Shown piece after piece: positions 25,731 to 34,645 of a DNA stretch of 64,000 nt. The notes beneath the pieces are model-generated. The model was not told where the DNA came from. It saw only the letters and a list, made by a program, of their open reading frames with translations, and made no database searches. Position 1 is the first letter of the stretch, and the number at the start of each line of letters is the position of its first letter. The translations under genes and the position numbers were made by a program. The stretch is from JASJAR01 sp038530285 (lineage in GTDB: Bacteria; Pseudomonadota; Alphaproteobacteria; Rhodobacterales; Rhodobacteraceae). The DNA is taken from NCBI GenBank assembly GCA_038530285.1, contig JBCBCY010000005.1, positions 145,075 to 209,074 of the forward strand, given 5' to 3'.

Positions 25731-28700
25731 ATGTGGCAATTCTGGGTGGATCGCGGCGGCACCTTCACCGATATCGTCGGGCGGCGCCCCGATGGCGGGC
25801 CCGATGGTGGCTTCGTGACGACCAAGGTGTTGTCGGAAAACCCAGAGCAGTACCGCGACGCGGCCGTCCACGGCATCCGCCAGCTTTTGGGTCTTTCGCC
25901 GGGCGCGCCGATCGAACCTGGCACCATCGAAGCGGTGAAGATGGGAACGACCGTGGCGACCAATGCGCTTTTGGAACGCAAGGGCGACCGGACGCTTTTG
26001 CTGATCACCAAAGGCTTCGGGGATGCCTTGCGGATTGGCTACCAGGCGCGCCCGAAGCTTTTTGATCTGAAGATCGACCTGCCAGAGCTGTTGTACGAAC
26101 GCGCCGTCCAAATCCCCGAACGGCTGGATGCGGACGGTCACGTGATCACCCCATTGGATGAAGACGCGGCCCGCACCGCTCTGCGCGCGGCCAGGGCCGA
26201 CGGGATCGACGCGGTCGCGGTTGCCTTCATGCACGGCTATCTGAACCCCGACCATGAGACCCGGGTCGCGGCCATCGCGGCCGAAGAAGGGTTCGGACAG
26301 ATCTCGGTCAGCCACCAGGTGTCGCCCCTGATGAAGCTGGTGGCGCGCGGCGATACCACGGTGGTGGATGCCTATTTGTCCCCGATCCTGCGCCGATATG
26401 TCGATCAGGTGGCCGGTGAACTGGGGGACGCGACACGGTTGATGTTCATGCAGTCCAGTGGCGGGCTGACTGATGCGCGCCTGTTCCAGGGCAAGGATGC
26501 CATCCTTTCAGGGCCCGCAGGCGGCGTGGTCGGCATGGTCAAGACCGGCGCGATTGCCGGGTTCGACAAGCTGATCGGGTTCGATATGGGCGGCACATCG
26601 ACCGATGTGTGCCATTACGCGGGCAATTTCGAACGCAGCTTTGAAACGGAAGTGGCCGGCGTGCGGATGCGCGCGCCGATGATGCATATCCACACGGTCG
26701 CGGCCGGTGGCGGGTCGATCCTGTTCTGGCGTGACGGGCGCATGCAGGTCGGCCCCGAAAGTGCCGGCGCCACCCCGGGGCCCGCCTGCTACCGCCGTGG
26801 TGGTCCGCTGACGGTCACCGATTGCAACGTCATGCTGGGCAAGCTCAGCCCGGCGCATTTTCCGCCCGTCTTCGGCCCCAACGCCGACCAGCCCCTGGAC
26901 GCCGGCGTCGTGCGCGAAAAGTTCAAGACGCTGGCCGCCGACATCGCATCGGCCACCGGCGCCGCGCCGCAGACGCCTGAAGCATTGGCCGCAGGTTTCC
27001 TGCGCATTGCGGTTGAAAACATGGCCAATGCGATCAAGAAGATCTCCGTCCAGCGCGGCTATGATGTGACCAAATACACCCTGTCATGTTTTGGCGGCGC
27101 GGGCGGCCAACATGCCTGTCTTGTGGCCGACGCTTTGGGGATGGAGCGGGTGCTTGTCCATCCGTTTGCCGGTGTCTTGTCAGCCTATGGCATGGGGTTG
27201 GCCGAAATCCGCAGCCTGAAAGAGCGCCAGTTCGAACGCCCCCTGGACGCGGTCGATGAAGTCACGGCAACCCTGGCCGAGATGACGACCCAGGCGTCCG
27301 ACACCCTGATCGCGCAAGGTGTGCCACCCGGGGAAATCCGAACCCTTGCGCGCGCCCATCTGCGCCTTGATGGCTCCCATCAGGCGCTTGAGGTCGACTT
27401 TGGACCGCGCGAAGAGCTTCTGGCGCGGTTTGATGCCGCCCACCGGGCCCGCTACGGGTTTTCTGCCGAAGGGCGCGCGGTGGTGTTCGAAGCCCTGACC
27501 GTTGAAGCCATCGGCGGGGCGGCAGACGCGGCAGAATGCGCGGCCCCCGCGCCGGGGCATGACCCCACCCCCGTCGATCACATCGAGACCCAGATGGGGG
27601 GCACCGCGCAGACAACCCCGCTTTACGACCGCACGTCCATGGGGCCGGGTCAACGCGTGACGGGCCCCGCCATCATCAAAGAGCCGACCGGCACCAATGT
27701 GATCGAGCCTGGCTGGGCCGGTGAAATCAACGCCTATGGCCATTTGATCCTGACCCGCACCGTGCCGCTGCGCCGGACTGAGGCGATCGGGACCCAGGCC
27801 GACCCGGTGATGCTTGAAGTGTTCAACAATCTGTTCATGTCCATCGCCGAACAGATGGGCGCGACACTGGCGAACACGGCCTATTCCGTGAACATCAAAG
27901 AGCGGCTCGATTTTTCTTGCGCGCTGTTTGATGAAACCGGTGGGCTGGTGGCCAATGCGCCCCATGTGCCGGTGCATCTGGGGTCGATGTCAGATGCAAT
28001 CCGCACGGTGATCCGGCTGAACCCCGATATGAAGCCCGGCGATGTCTTTGTGCTGAACGCGCCGTTCAATGGCGGCACGCATCTGCCCGATGTCACGGTC
28101 ATCACCCCGGTGTTTGACGTCGCCCGACCGATCTTTTTTGTCGCCTCACGCGGGCATCATGCCGATATCGGCGGCAAGACTCCCGGCTCCGCCCCGCCCG
28201 ACAGCCGGGTGATCGAAGACGAAGGCGTCGTGATCGACAACTTCAAAATGATTGACGGCGGCCACTTCCGCGAGGCGGAGACCCGCGCGCTTCTCGCCTC
28301 GGGCACATACCCCTGCCGCAATATCGAAGACAATTTGGCCGATCTGGCCGCGCAAGTGGCCGCAAATGAAACCGGTGTGCGCGAAGTCGGGCGGATGATC
28401 GATCAGTTCGGTCTGGACGTGGTGCAATCGTATATGGGCCATGTCCAGGACAATGCCGAAGCCTGTGTGCGCCGGGTGATCTCGGTCCTGAAGGATCGCG
28501 CGTTTGAGCTGGAACTCGACAATGGCGCGTTCATTCGCGTGGCGGTGCGGGTGGACCAGGCCGCGCGCACCGCCGAGATTGATTTCACGGGCACCGCGGA
28601 CAAAAACCCCCTGAACTACAACGCACCGCTCGCGGTGTGCTACGCGGTGGTCCTTTACGCGTTTCGCAGTCTCGTCGGCGCGCCCATTCCCCTGAACGAA

Positions 28701-29318
28701 GGCTGTTTTCGCCCCTTGAAGATCATCGCGCCAGAAGGATCGATGATCAACGCGGCCTATCCTGCCGCCGTCATCGCCGGCAACACCGAGGTCAGCCAGT
28801 TGATGTGCAACGCGCTTTTGGGCGCATTGGGCGCTGTGGCCGCAAGCCAGGGGACGATGAACAATTTCGTCTGGGGCAATGCGGACATCCAGAACTATGA
28901 AACCATCTGTGGCGGCACCGGCGCCGGCCCCGGGTTTGATGGCGCCTCTGCGGTGCAAAGCCATATGACCAACACCCGCTCAACCGATCCTGAAGTCCTC
29001 GAAACGCGCTTTCCCGTGCGCCTGGAAGAGGTTTCGATCCGCCGCGGCTCTGGCGGCGCAGGCGCCACGCAGGGCGGCGACGGCATCACCCGCAAGATGC
29101 GCTTTCTCGCCCCCATGACCGTGACAACCCTGTGTTCGCACCGCCGCATCGCGCCTTTCGGGCTGGACGGCGGCGCGCCGGGTGCGGTGGGCCGCGAATG
29201 GATCGAACGGGCCGATGGCAGCAAAACGGCGCACGACGGAAACGACCAGAACGATGTCGCCCCCGGCGATGTCTTCGTCATGCAAACCCCGGGAGGCGGC
29301 GGCTACGGTGCGCCCTGA
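25731..29318 (+). CDS. 5-oxoprolinase / hydantoinase (fused HyuA-HyuB)
   Basis: ATP-dependent opening of a cyclic amide, most likely 5-oxo-L-proline to L-glutamate. The 1195-residue protein joins a HyuA-like half (WQFWVDRGGTFTDIVGRRPDG at the start, then GFDMGGTSTDVCHY) and a HyuB-like half from about residue 690 (VMLEVFNNLFMSIAEQMGATL, then RLDFSCALFD, FNGGTHLPDVT and the end TPGGGGYGAP). Fused length and motifs fit eukaryote-type oxoprolinase (OplAH), but hydantoinases share them. The ribosome site AGGAGA lies 11 bp upstream. As the last gene of the operon it would turn the cyclase product into glutamate. Confidence 0.9.
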   Translation: MWQFWVDRGGTFTDIVGRRPDGGPDGGFVTTKVLSENPEQYRDAAVHGIRQLLGLSPGAPIEPGTIEAVKMGTTVATNALLERKGDRTLLLITKGFGDALRIGYQARPKLFDLKIDLPELLYERAVQIPERLDADGHVITPLDEDAARTALRAARADGIDAVAVAFMHGYLNPDHETRVAAIAAEEGFGQISVSHQVSPLMKLVARGDTTVVDAYLSPILRRYVDQVAGELGDATRLMFMQSSGGLTDARLFQGKDAILSGPAGGVVGMVKTGAIAGFDKLIGFDMGGTSTDVCHYAGNFERSFETEVAGVRMRAPMMHIHTVAAGGGSILFWRDGRMQVGPESAGATPGPACYRRGGPLTVTDCNVMLGKLSPAHFPPVFGPNADQPLDAGVVREKFKTLAADIASATGAAPQTPEALAAGFLRIAVENMANAIKKISVQRGYDVTKYTLSCFGGAGGQHACLVADALGMERVLVHPFAGVLSAYGMGLAEIRSLKERQFERPLDAVDEVTATLAEMTTQASDTLIAQGVPPGEIRTLARAHLRLDGSHQALEVDFGPREELLARFDAAHRARYGFSAEGRAVVFEALTVEAIGGAADAAECAAPAPGHDPTPVDHIETQMGGTAQTTPLYDRTSMGPGQRVTGPAIIKEPTGTNVIEPGWAGEINAYGHLILTRTVPLRRTEAIGTQADPVMLEVFNNLFMSIAEQMGATLANTAYSVNIKERLDFSCALFDETGGLVANAPHVPVHLGSMSDAIRTVIRLNPDMKPGDVFVLNAPFNGGTHLPDVTVITPVFDVARPIFFVASRGHHADIGGKTPGSAPPDSRVIEDEGVVIDNFKMIDGGHFREAETRALLASGTYPCRNIEDNLADLAAQVAANETGVREVGRMIDQFGLDVVQSYMGHVQDNAEACVRRVISVLKDRAFELELDNGAFIRVAVRVDQAARTAEIDFTGTADKNPLNYNAPLAVCYAVVLYAFRSLVGAPIPLNEGCFRPLKIIAPEGSMINAAYPAAVIAGNTEVSQLMCNALLGALGAVAASQGTMNNFVWGNADIQNYETICGGTGAGPGFDGASAVQSHMTNTRSTDPEVLETRFPVRLEEVSIRRGSGGAGATQGGDGITRKMRFLAPMTVTTLCSHRRIAPFGLDGGAPGAVGREWIERADGSKTAHDGNDQNDVAPGDVFVMQTPGGGGYGAP

Positions 29319-29367
29319 CCTTCTCATTGGCCCGAAAATACCTCGGGGTTTGGGGCAGAGCCCCAAT

Positions 29368-29394
29368 GAAAAAACGAAATGCGCCGCGAGGCGC
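29368..29394 (-). terminator. Terminator downstream of the P-loop kinase gene
   Basis: GCGCC (29381-29385) and GGCGC (29390-29394) pair around GCGA. On the minus strand the hairpin is followed by ATTTCGTTTTTT. A second hairpin (TTGGGGC-AGA-GCCCCAA, 29350-29366) lies just beyond. It ends the leftward kinase transcript in the convergent gap. Confidence 0.7.
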
Positions 29395-29415
29395 GCGATT
29401 GGGTCAGCGCAGCGA

Positions 29416-30120
29416 TCACCTTGGCGCCTGGTTGCCCTTTGGTCCCGTGCCCGCCAGATAGACGTCCGCCCGGCGGCTTTTGGTGACGACAAGCGTGCCA
29501 TTGGGCAAATCGTTCTCGGCGGCCTTCTCGCGCGCCAAGTCCGGCGACAGACCAAAATCCAACCACCGGTCATGAAGGCGTTGTGTAAGGGTCTCTAGGT
29601 CAACATCCAGCATCACGGTCATGTCGTAATGCTGCGCTGCTGCGGCCCATGCGGGGTCATCCAGCAGCAGATAATTGCCTTCAACCACCAGAACCTCCGT
29701 GTCTGCAGGGACCGCCCGCGCGCTCGCGCGGGACAGTTCAAGCGAACGGTCAAAGACCGGAACGTAAATCACGTCGTCCGCATTGGCCGCCAGCCGCGTC
29801 ACCAGGGCCGCAAAACCGCCGACATCGAACGTCCATGGGGCGCCTTTGCGCGCAAGATCGCCGCGTTCGCTCAGAATGCAATCGTCAAAGTGAAACCCGT
29901 CCATCGGCACAACGGCTGCAGATCGGCCAGCGTCGCGAAGCCCCAAAGCCAGGTCATGCGCCAGGGTCGATTTTCCGGACGCGGGCGGGCCGGCCACGGC
30001 CACCAGAACGCGTTCAGCAGGCTTTAACCCCAGAGTCAGCCGGATCAAGGCCTGAAGGGTCATCATCGACCCGACCTTGGCCGGACGCGCCTGTGGCCCC
30101 CGCCCTTCATCGCAGCTCAT
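29416..30120 (-). CDS. P-loop kinase, uridine kinase/PanK-like family
   Basis: A 234-residue cytosolic P-loop protein related to uridine kinase, pantothenate kinase and phosphoribulokinase. Walker A is AGPPASGKST near residue 45. The substrate segment VVPMDGFHFDD and VVEGNYLLLDDPAW fit the group often annotated as nucleoside or fructose-related kinase in Rhodobacterales. The true substrate is unknown. I keep the start at 30120 because AGGG lies 8 bp before it; an ATG at 30066, closer to the conserved part, is an alternative. The gene follows the ABC exporter after 18 bp on the same strand. Confidence 0.8.
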   Translation of the reverse strand: MSCDEGRGPQARPAKVGSMMTLQALIRLTLGLKPAERVLVAVAGPPASGKSTLAHDLALGLRDAGRSAAVVPMDGFHFDDCILSERGDLARKGAPWTFDVGGFAALVTRLAANADDVIYVPVFDRSLELSRASARAVPADTEVLVVEGNYLLLDDPAWAAAAQHYDMTVMLDVDLETLTQRLHDRWLDFGLSPDLAREKAAENDLPNGTLVVTKSRRADVYLAGTGPKGNQAPR

Positions 30121-30138
30121 TTTTTGGCCCTGGCTGCG

Positions 30139-31941
30139 CTAGACCGCAGCGGTTTTGGCGGCCCGATCCGAGCCTTCGAACTGCGCGTAAAGTCCCGCAT
30201 ATAGTCCCCCCTTGGCAATCAATGCGTCGTGGCTGCCCTCTTCGGCCACCCGGCCCTGATCCATCACGATAATGCGATCTACATCGCGCACAGTCGAGAG
30301 CCGATGGGCGACGATGATCGTTGTACGCCCCTTTGCGGCGGCCTGGATGGCGGCACCCACATGGGTCTCTGACGCCACATCAAGTGCCGAGGTCGGTTCA
30401 TCCAGCAACAAGATCGGCGGGTCGCGCAGCAAGACCCGAGCGATGGCGATGCGTTGGCGCTGCCCAACCGACAGGTTCGACCCGCCAGGATCGATTTCGG
30501 TGTCATAGCCCTGGGGCATCCGGTCGGCGAATTCATCGACACGGGCCTGCCGGGCCGCCTCGATCACCTTGGCATCGGGGACATCCAAGAGCCCCGCGGT
30601 CAGGTTTTCGCGAAGCGTGCCACGGAACAAAAAGGGCACCTGCAGCACAAGGCCAACCTGGGTGCGCAAATCCGCCAGCGCGATCTGGTCGATGGCCACA
30701 CCGCCGATGTGGATCGTGCCGGTATCTGGCTCGTTGAACCTTGGCAAAAGCTCCAGCACGGTGGATTTTCCCGCCCCGCTGGGGCCGACAATGGCCACGC
30801 GTTCGGCATCTTCAATCGTCAAGGTCAGATCATGGATCGCCCGGGTGCCACCGTCATGGGTGAAACTGACGCCCGTGATTTCTATTCGGCCGTTTTCCGG
30901 CAAGGTGCCGGACGCCCGGGCGCCATCAACCTCGGGCGGCATCGCCAGCACCTTGTCTATGCGTTCGCGGGCTGCAAAAATCTGTACGGCTTGACCCAAA
31001 GCTGCCCCGATTTCCTGCACTTGCGGGTACAAAAGGCCAAGGCATACCAGGAACCCTGCAAGATCGCCCGGCGCGATCCAGTCGCGGGCCACAAACATTG
31101 CAGCCAGAAAGATCACGCCCGCGATGGCAAGGGCAATCAGGCCCGACAGCAACAGCGGGTGCAGTTCGGACAGAAAATCGCGGCGCAAAGTCTCACGGTA
31201 GGCGGCTGCGTTCACCGTACCGAACCGGTCGGCAAGTTTAGCTTCAAGCCGGAAGAGCTTGATTTCCTTGGGCCCTGCAAGTGTCTCTGACAGTTCACCC
31301 AGAAGCTCGCCCTGCCGGGCCTGCGCGCCATGGGCGCGGGTATGTATCCGGCGGACGAAGAGATTTGTCATCGCGATCATCGGCACAAAGACCGCGATCA
31401 GCACGGTTGCCAATTGCCAGGAAAACCAGAACAGGGCCGCACCATAGACGGTGGCCAGAAACAAGGCGGGACACAGCGTCCCCAAAAGCCGTTTCATCGC
31501 ATTGTGCAGCAATTCCAGATCATAGGTGAAGGCGTTGGTGACCTGCCCGTCCTCACCGCGTCGCAGCGCGCGCGGCGCCAGCGTCAGGATGTGCCGGTAA
31601 AGCCGATCGCGCAGATCGGTCACTATTCCCAGACACAGCCGGGCCATCAAGAAGCGCCTGAGCGTGGTCATCAACAAGCTGGCAAAGGCAATCGCCAGGA
31701 TCACGCCCAACTCGGCGGCCAGGTCTTCCAGCGGCAGCGCCGTCAGGATGTCTTCGGTCCTGCTGCGCACACGCAAGGGCAACAAAAGCCCCACGAAGGG
31801 GGACGCCAATGTCACAAGGGCCACAACAAGCGTGGCGCGGCGGCGCGTCATCAGGTCTTGCCATAGCCAGCCGAGGCGCACGATCCGGCCGGACTGCGGC
31901 CCCGTTGCCTGGGGTGTGTCTGGGTTTTCAGCGACGCTCAT
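30139..31941 (-). CDS. ABC exporter (fused permease-ATPase)
   Basis: A 600-residue half-transporter of the MsbA/lipid-multidrug exporter type. The N-terminal part has six membrane helices (LVVALVTLASPFVGLLLPL to about residue 320). The C-terminal part is an ATPase with Walker A GPSGAGKST, Walker B ILLLDEPTSALD and H-loop IVAHRLSTV. The signature reads LSVGQRQR instead of LSGGQ, a mild variant also seen in functional exporters. It would work as a homodimer. Substrate is unknown; the divergent glycosyltransferase gene 146 bp away raises the possibility of a glycolipid or glycan. Confidence 0.9.
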   Translation of the reverse strand: MSVAENPDTPQATGPQSGRIVRLGWLWQDLMTRRRATLVVALVTLASPFVGLLLPLRVRSRTEDILTALPLEDLAAELGVILAIAFASLLMTTLRRFLMARLCLGIVTDLRDRLYRHILTLAPRALRRGEDGQVTNAFTYDLELLHNAMKRLLGTLCPALFLATVYGAALFWFSWQLATVLIAVFVPMIAMTNLFVRRIHTRAHGAQARQGELLGELSETLAGPKEIKLFRLEAKLADRFGTVNAAAYRETLRRDFLSELHPLLLSGLIALAIAGVIFLAAMFVARDWIAPGDLAGFLVCLGLLYPQVQEIGAALGQAVQIFAARERIDKVLAMPPEVDGARASGTLPENGRIEITGVSFTHDGGTRAIHDLTLTIEDAERVAIVGPSGAGKSTVLELLPRFNEPDTGTIHIGGVAIDQIALADLRTQVGLVLQVPFLFRGTLRENLTAGLLDVPDAKVIEAARQARVDEFADRMPQGYDTEIDPGGSNLSVGQRQRIAIARVLLRDPPILLLDEPTSALDVASETHVGAAIQAAAKGRTTIIVAHRLSTVRDVDRIIVMDQGRVAEEGSHDALIAKGGLYAGLYAQFEGSDRAAKTAAV

Positions 31942-32086
31942 CGCGGTCCTGTGTCTTCGTGGCGGCTGGCGCCGGTCCCAACCGATTAGCGGCTCGCCGA
32001 CACAGGGTCAAACGCTGCACCTTGACCTTCCTTTGCGGGGCATGATCAAAGCTGGCGAAATACGCGTTCAAGGACATGCCCTTTCG

Positions 32087-32944
32087 ATGATTGATGTCGT
32101 CTTTTGCCTAGACAGGAATGTGATCCGTCCAATGATCGCGGCGATGAATTCGGTGGCTGAAAATGCCGCCACACCGGAAGATCTGCGGTTTTCCATCGCT
32201 GTGCCCGTGATCAAGGAAGATGCGCAAGCCATCCACGATGCGATCGCGGCAGCCTTTCCGAACCCGAAATTCACCTGGCGGACCGGGTCGGTCGAGCCGC
32301 CCGATTGGGTCGAACACTACGTCCGGGGCCGCGTCGGCAAGCCCGTTGACGACAGGGTCATACGCCAGCGGGCCATGAAATACGCCCGGCTTTATCTGAC
32401 GGATATTTTCCCCGATGTCGGCAAGTTCATCTATTTCGATTGTGATGTGATCGTGCGCGATGATGTTGCAAAACTATGGCAGGAGGCCGCGATCAGCGAC
32501 GCCCAGCCCTTTGCAGCGGCGCGTCACATCTATTTCGGCCCGATGTATTTCCGCAAACCGCTGACCCATTTCCGGGCCGGTCTGAAAATTCGCCGCCCCT
32601 TCAACTCGGGCATGTTCGTCACCGATGCGCGCGCCTGGGCCAAGGGGCCAAAAGACCGGATCCAGGCGATCCTGGACTGGGACGAGGCGCATGATTTCAA
32701 ACTCTTTGGCCTACAGGATGAGCCAATCTTGAACCTGGCGTTCACCGAGTACTTTCAGCTTTCCGCCCGCTGGAACCGCTGTGGCTATGGCAATCAGCCC
32801 TGGGTGGCGCGCTTGCTGAAAAAACCACTTGAAGAGATGTCGGTGATCCATTGGTCGGGCGGGCATAACAAGCCGTGGTCGGACACATCGGTCGCTTATG
32901 CCGACGAATGGTGGGCCTACGACAAAGGCCCCGTGCCCGCCTAA
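32087..32944 (+). CDS. Glycosyltransferase family 8 protein
   Basis: GT8 enzymes transfer a sugar from UDP-glucose or UDP-galactose with retention of configuration. The 285-residue protein starts MIDVVFCLDRNVIRPMIAAM and keeps the donor-binding block ARLYLTDIFPDVGKFIYFDCDVIV, including the metal-binding DCD triad near residue 122. FNSGMFVTDARAW and IHWSGGHNKPW near the C-terminus are also conserved (His and metal/sugar contacts). I start at the ATG at 32087, 12 bp after AAGGA; a longer in-frame version exists but has no good ribosome site. It could add a sugar to LPS or a lipid. Its stop overlaps the convergent permease stop. Confidence 0.87.
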   Translation: MIDVVFCLDRNVIRPMIAAMNSVAENAATPEDLRFSIAVPVIKEDAQAIHDAIAAAFPNPKFTWRTGSVEPPDWVEHYVRGRVGKPVDDRVIRQRAMKYARLYLTDIFPDVGKFIYFDCDVIVRDDVAKLWQEAAISDAQPFAAARHIYFGPMYFRKPLTHFRAGLKIRRPFNSGMFVTDARAWAKGPKDRIQAILDWDEAHDFKLFGLQDEPILNLAFTEYFQLSARWNRCGYGNQPWVARLLKKPLEEMSVIHWSGGHNKPWSDTSVAYADEWWAYDKGPVPA

Positions 32945-34587
32945 CGGGTCTGCCGGGCCACCTGCCGACACAGCAGCAACACCGGCAACAGCCCGATGGC
33001 CGCGATCACCAGGCTTGGGACGGCCGCACCTTCCAACCGTTCGTCCGAAGCCAGCCGGAAGGCCTGGACCGCCAGCGTGTCGTAGTTGAACGGTCGCATG
33101 ATCAAGGTCGCGGGCAGTTCCTTCATCACGTCGACAAAGACGATCAGCGCCGCCGTCAAAAGGCTTGGGCGTAGGATCGGCACATGAACACGGCCCAACG
33201 TGCCCAGAACGCCGCGCCCCAGAACGCGAGAAGCGGCATCAATGTTGGGACTGACAGCCGCCATCCCCCCTTCGTAGGCGCCAAGGGCCGCGGCCAGAAA
33301 CCGGATGACATAGGCCGCCACCAGCACCCAGATCGAGCCGGTCAGCAACAACCCCGTCGATATGCCGAAGGTGTCGCGCATGAACGCATCAAGGGCATTG
33401 TCGAACCCTGCCAGGGGCACCATCAGCCCCACCGCGATCACACCGCCGGGCACCGCATAGCCTATGCGCGCAAGGTAGAATGCCAGCCGCGACGACGCCC
33501 CGGGCTTTATGCGTTGGAAGCTGCCGATCACCATGGCCGCAGCCACCGTGACCACAGCTGCAATCGTGGCCAGGGTCAGAGAGTTGCGCACAAACCCGAT
33601 GTAGCGGCGGCTGAGCAAATCCTGTTCGGACCCCAGCGCCATCGCCGATAAGGCAATGACAGGCACCACGACACCCAAAAGCACCGGCAGGGCACACACC
33701 GCAAAAGCCCCGGCCTGGGCGGCGCGCCCCAGCGGGATCCGTGCCATGGCTTCTTGCCGGCGCCCGTTGTGAAACCGCGCCTCGCCCCGGCTGGTGCGTT
33801 CCAACACGGCCAGAAACAGCGCAAACCCCAAAAGCCCCAGGGCAAGCTGCGCGGCCCCGCCCCGATCTGCCAGCGAGAACCAGCTGGTGTAGATGCCCGT
33901 CGCATAGGTCTGCACCCCGAAATACGATACGGTGCCAAAGTCGGCGATGGTCTCCATCATGGCCAGCAAGACACCCGCCGCGATGGCCGGACGCGCCAAT
34001 GGCAAGGCGACGCGAAAAAACGCCCCGCGCGCTGATTGACCCAGCACGCGGGCGGCGAAAAACGTGCTGGCCGATTGGCCGAGGAATGCCGCGCGCGCCA
34101 GAAGATAGACGTAAGGGTACAGCACCAGCGTCAGGACCATCGCGGCCCCCCCGATAGAACGGATTTCGGGGAACCAGTAGTCCCGCGGGCCCCACCCGGT
34201 AACATCCCGCAGGGTCGATTGCACGATGCCGGGATGATCAAGGATATGGGTATAGCCGTAGGCCAGCACGTAAGCCGGGAACGCCAGCGGCAGCACCAGG
34301 ATCACCTCGAAGATGCGGCGGCCGGGAAAGGCGGTCATCGTCACCAGCCAGGCCGTCAGGGTTCCGATCACGAAACTGCCAAAGCCCACCGCTGCGACCA
34401 TCACCAAGGTCGTTGAGGTATAGCGCCAAAGGACGGTCTCAGCGAGATGGGCGAGCGTTGCGATGTCGCTTGTCAGGGCCGCGGCCACAACCCCGATATG
34501 AGGCAAGGCCGCAATGGCCGCGACCGCGAGCGCGAGCACGGCAAGCCAGGTCTCACCCAGGGGTCTATTGAGGCGCGGGGCATCCAT
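32941..34587 (-). CDS. Iron(III)-type ABC transporter permease (FbpB/AfuB-like)
   Basis: A 548-residue inner-membrane protein with about twelve helices and two MetI-like permease halves, as in FbpB/SfuB/AfuB. Coupling loops are visible as ARVLGQSARGAFFRVALPLARPA near residue 185 and AASRVLGRGVLGTLGRVHVPILRPS near residue 450. Such proteins work with a periplasmic iron-binding protein and an ATPase. Neither partner is encoded within this window, so the subunit is either an orphan or served from elsewhere. Its end overlaps the GT8 gene by 4 bp (convergent stops). Confidence 0.88.
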   Translation of the reverse strand: MDAPRLNRPLGETWLAVLALAVAAIAALPHIGVVAAALTSDIATLAHLAETVLWRYTSTTLVMVAAVGFGSFVIGTLTAWLVTMTAFPGRRIFEVILVLPLAFPAYVLAYGYTHILDHPGIVQSTLRDVTGWGPRDYWFPEIRSIGGAAMVLTLVLYPYVYLLARAAFLGQSASTFFAARVLGQSARGAFFRVALPLARPAIAAGVLLAMMETIADFGTVSYFGVQTYATGIYTSWFSLADRGGAAQLALGLLGFALFLAVLERTSRGEARFHNGRRQEAMARIPLGRAAQAGAFAVCALPVLLGVVVPVIALSAMALGSEQDLLSRRYIGFVRNSLTLATIAAVVTVAAAMVIGSFQRIKPGASSRLAFYLARIGYAVPGGVIAVGLMVPLAGFDNALDAFMRDTFGISTGLLLTGSIWVLVAAYVIRFLAAALGAYEGGMAAVSPNIDAASRVLGRGVLGTLGRVHVPILRPSLLTAALIVFVDVMKELPATLIMRPFNYDTLAVQAFRLASDERLEGAAVPSLVIAAIGLLPVLLLCRQVARQTR

Positions 34588-34645
34588 CGGGTCTGTCCCT
34601 GACGAATTTAGTCGGGTTTTGCAAGATGGGCCTTCAAGATTGGCC

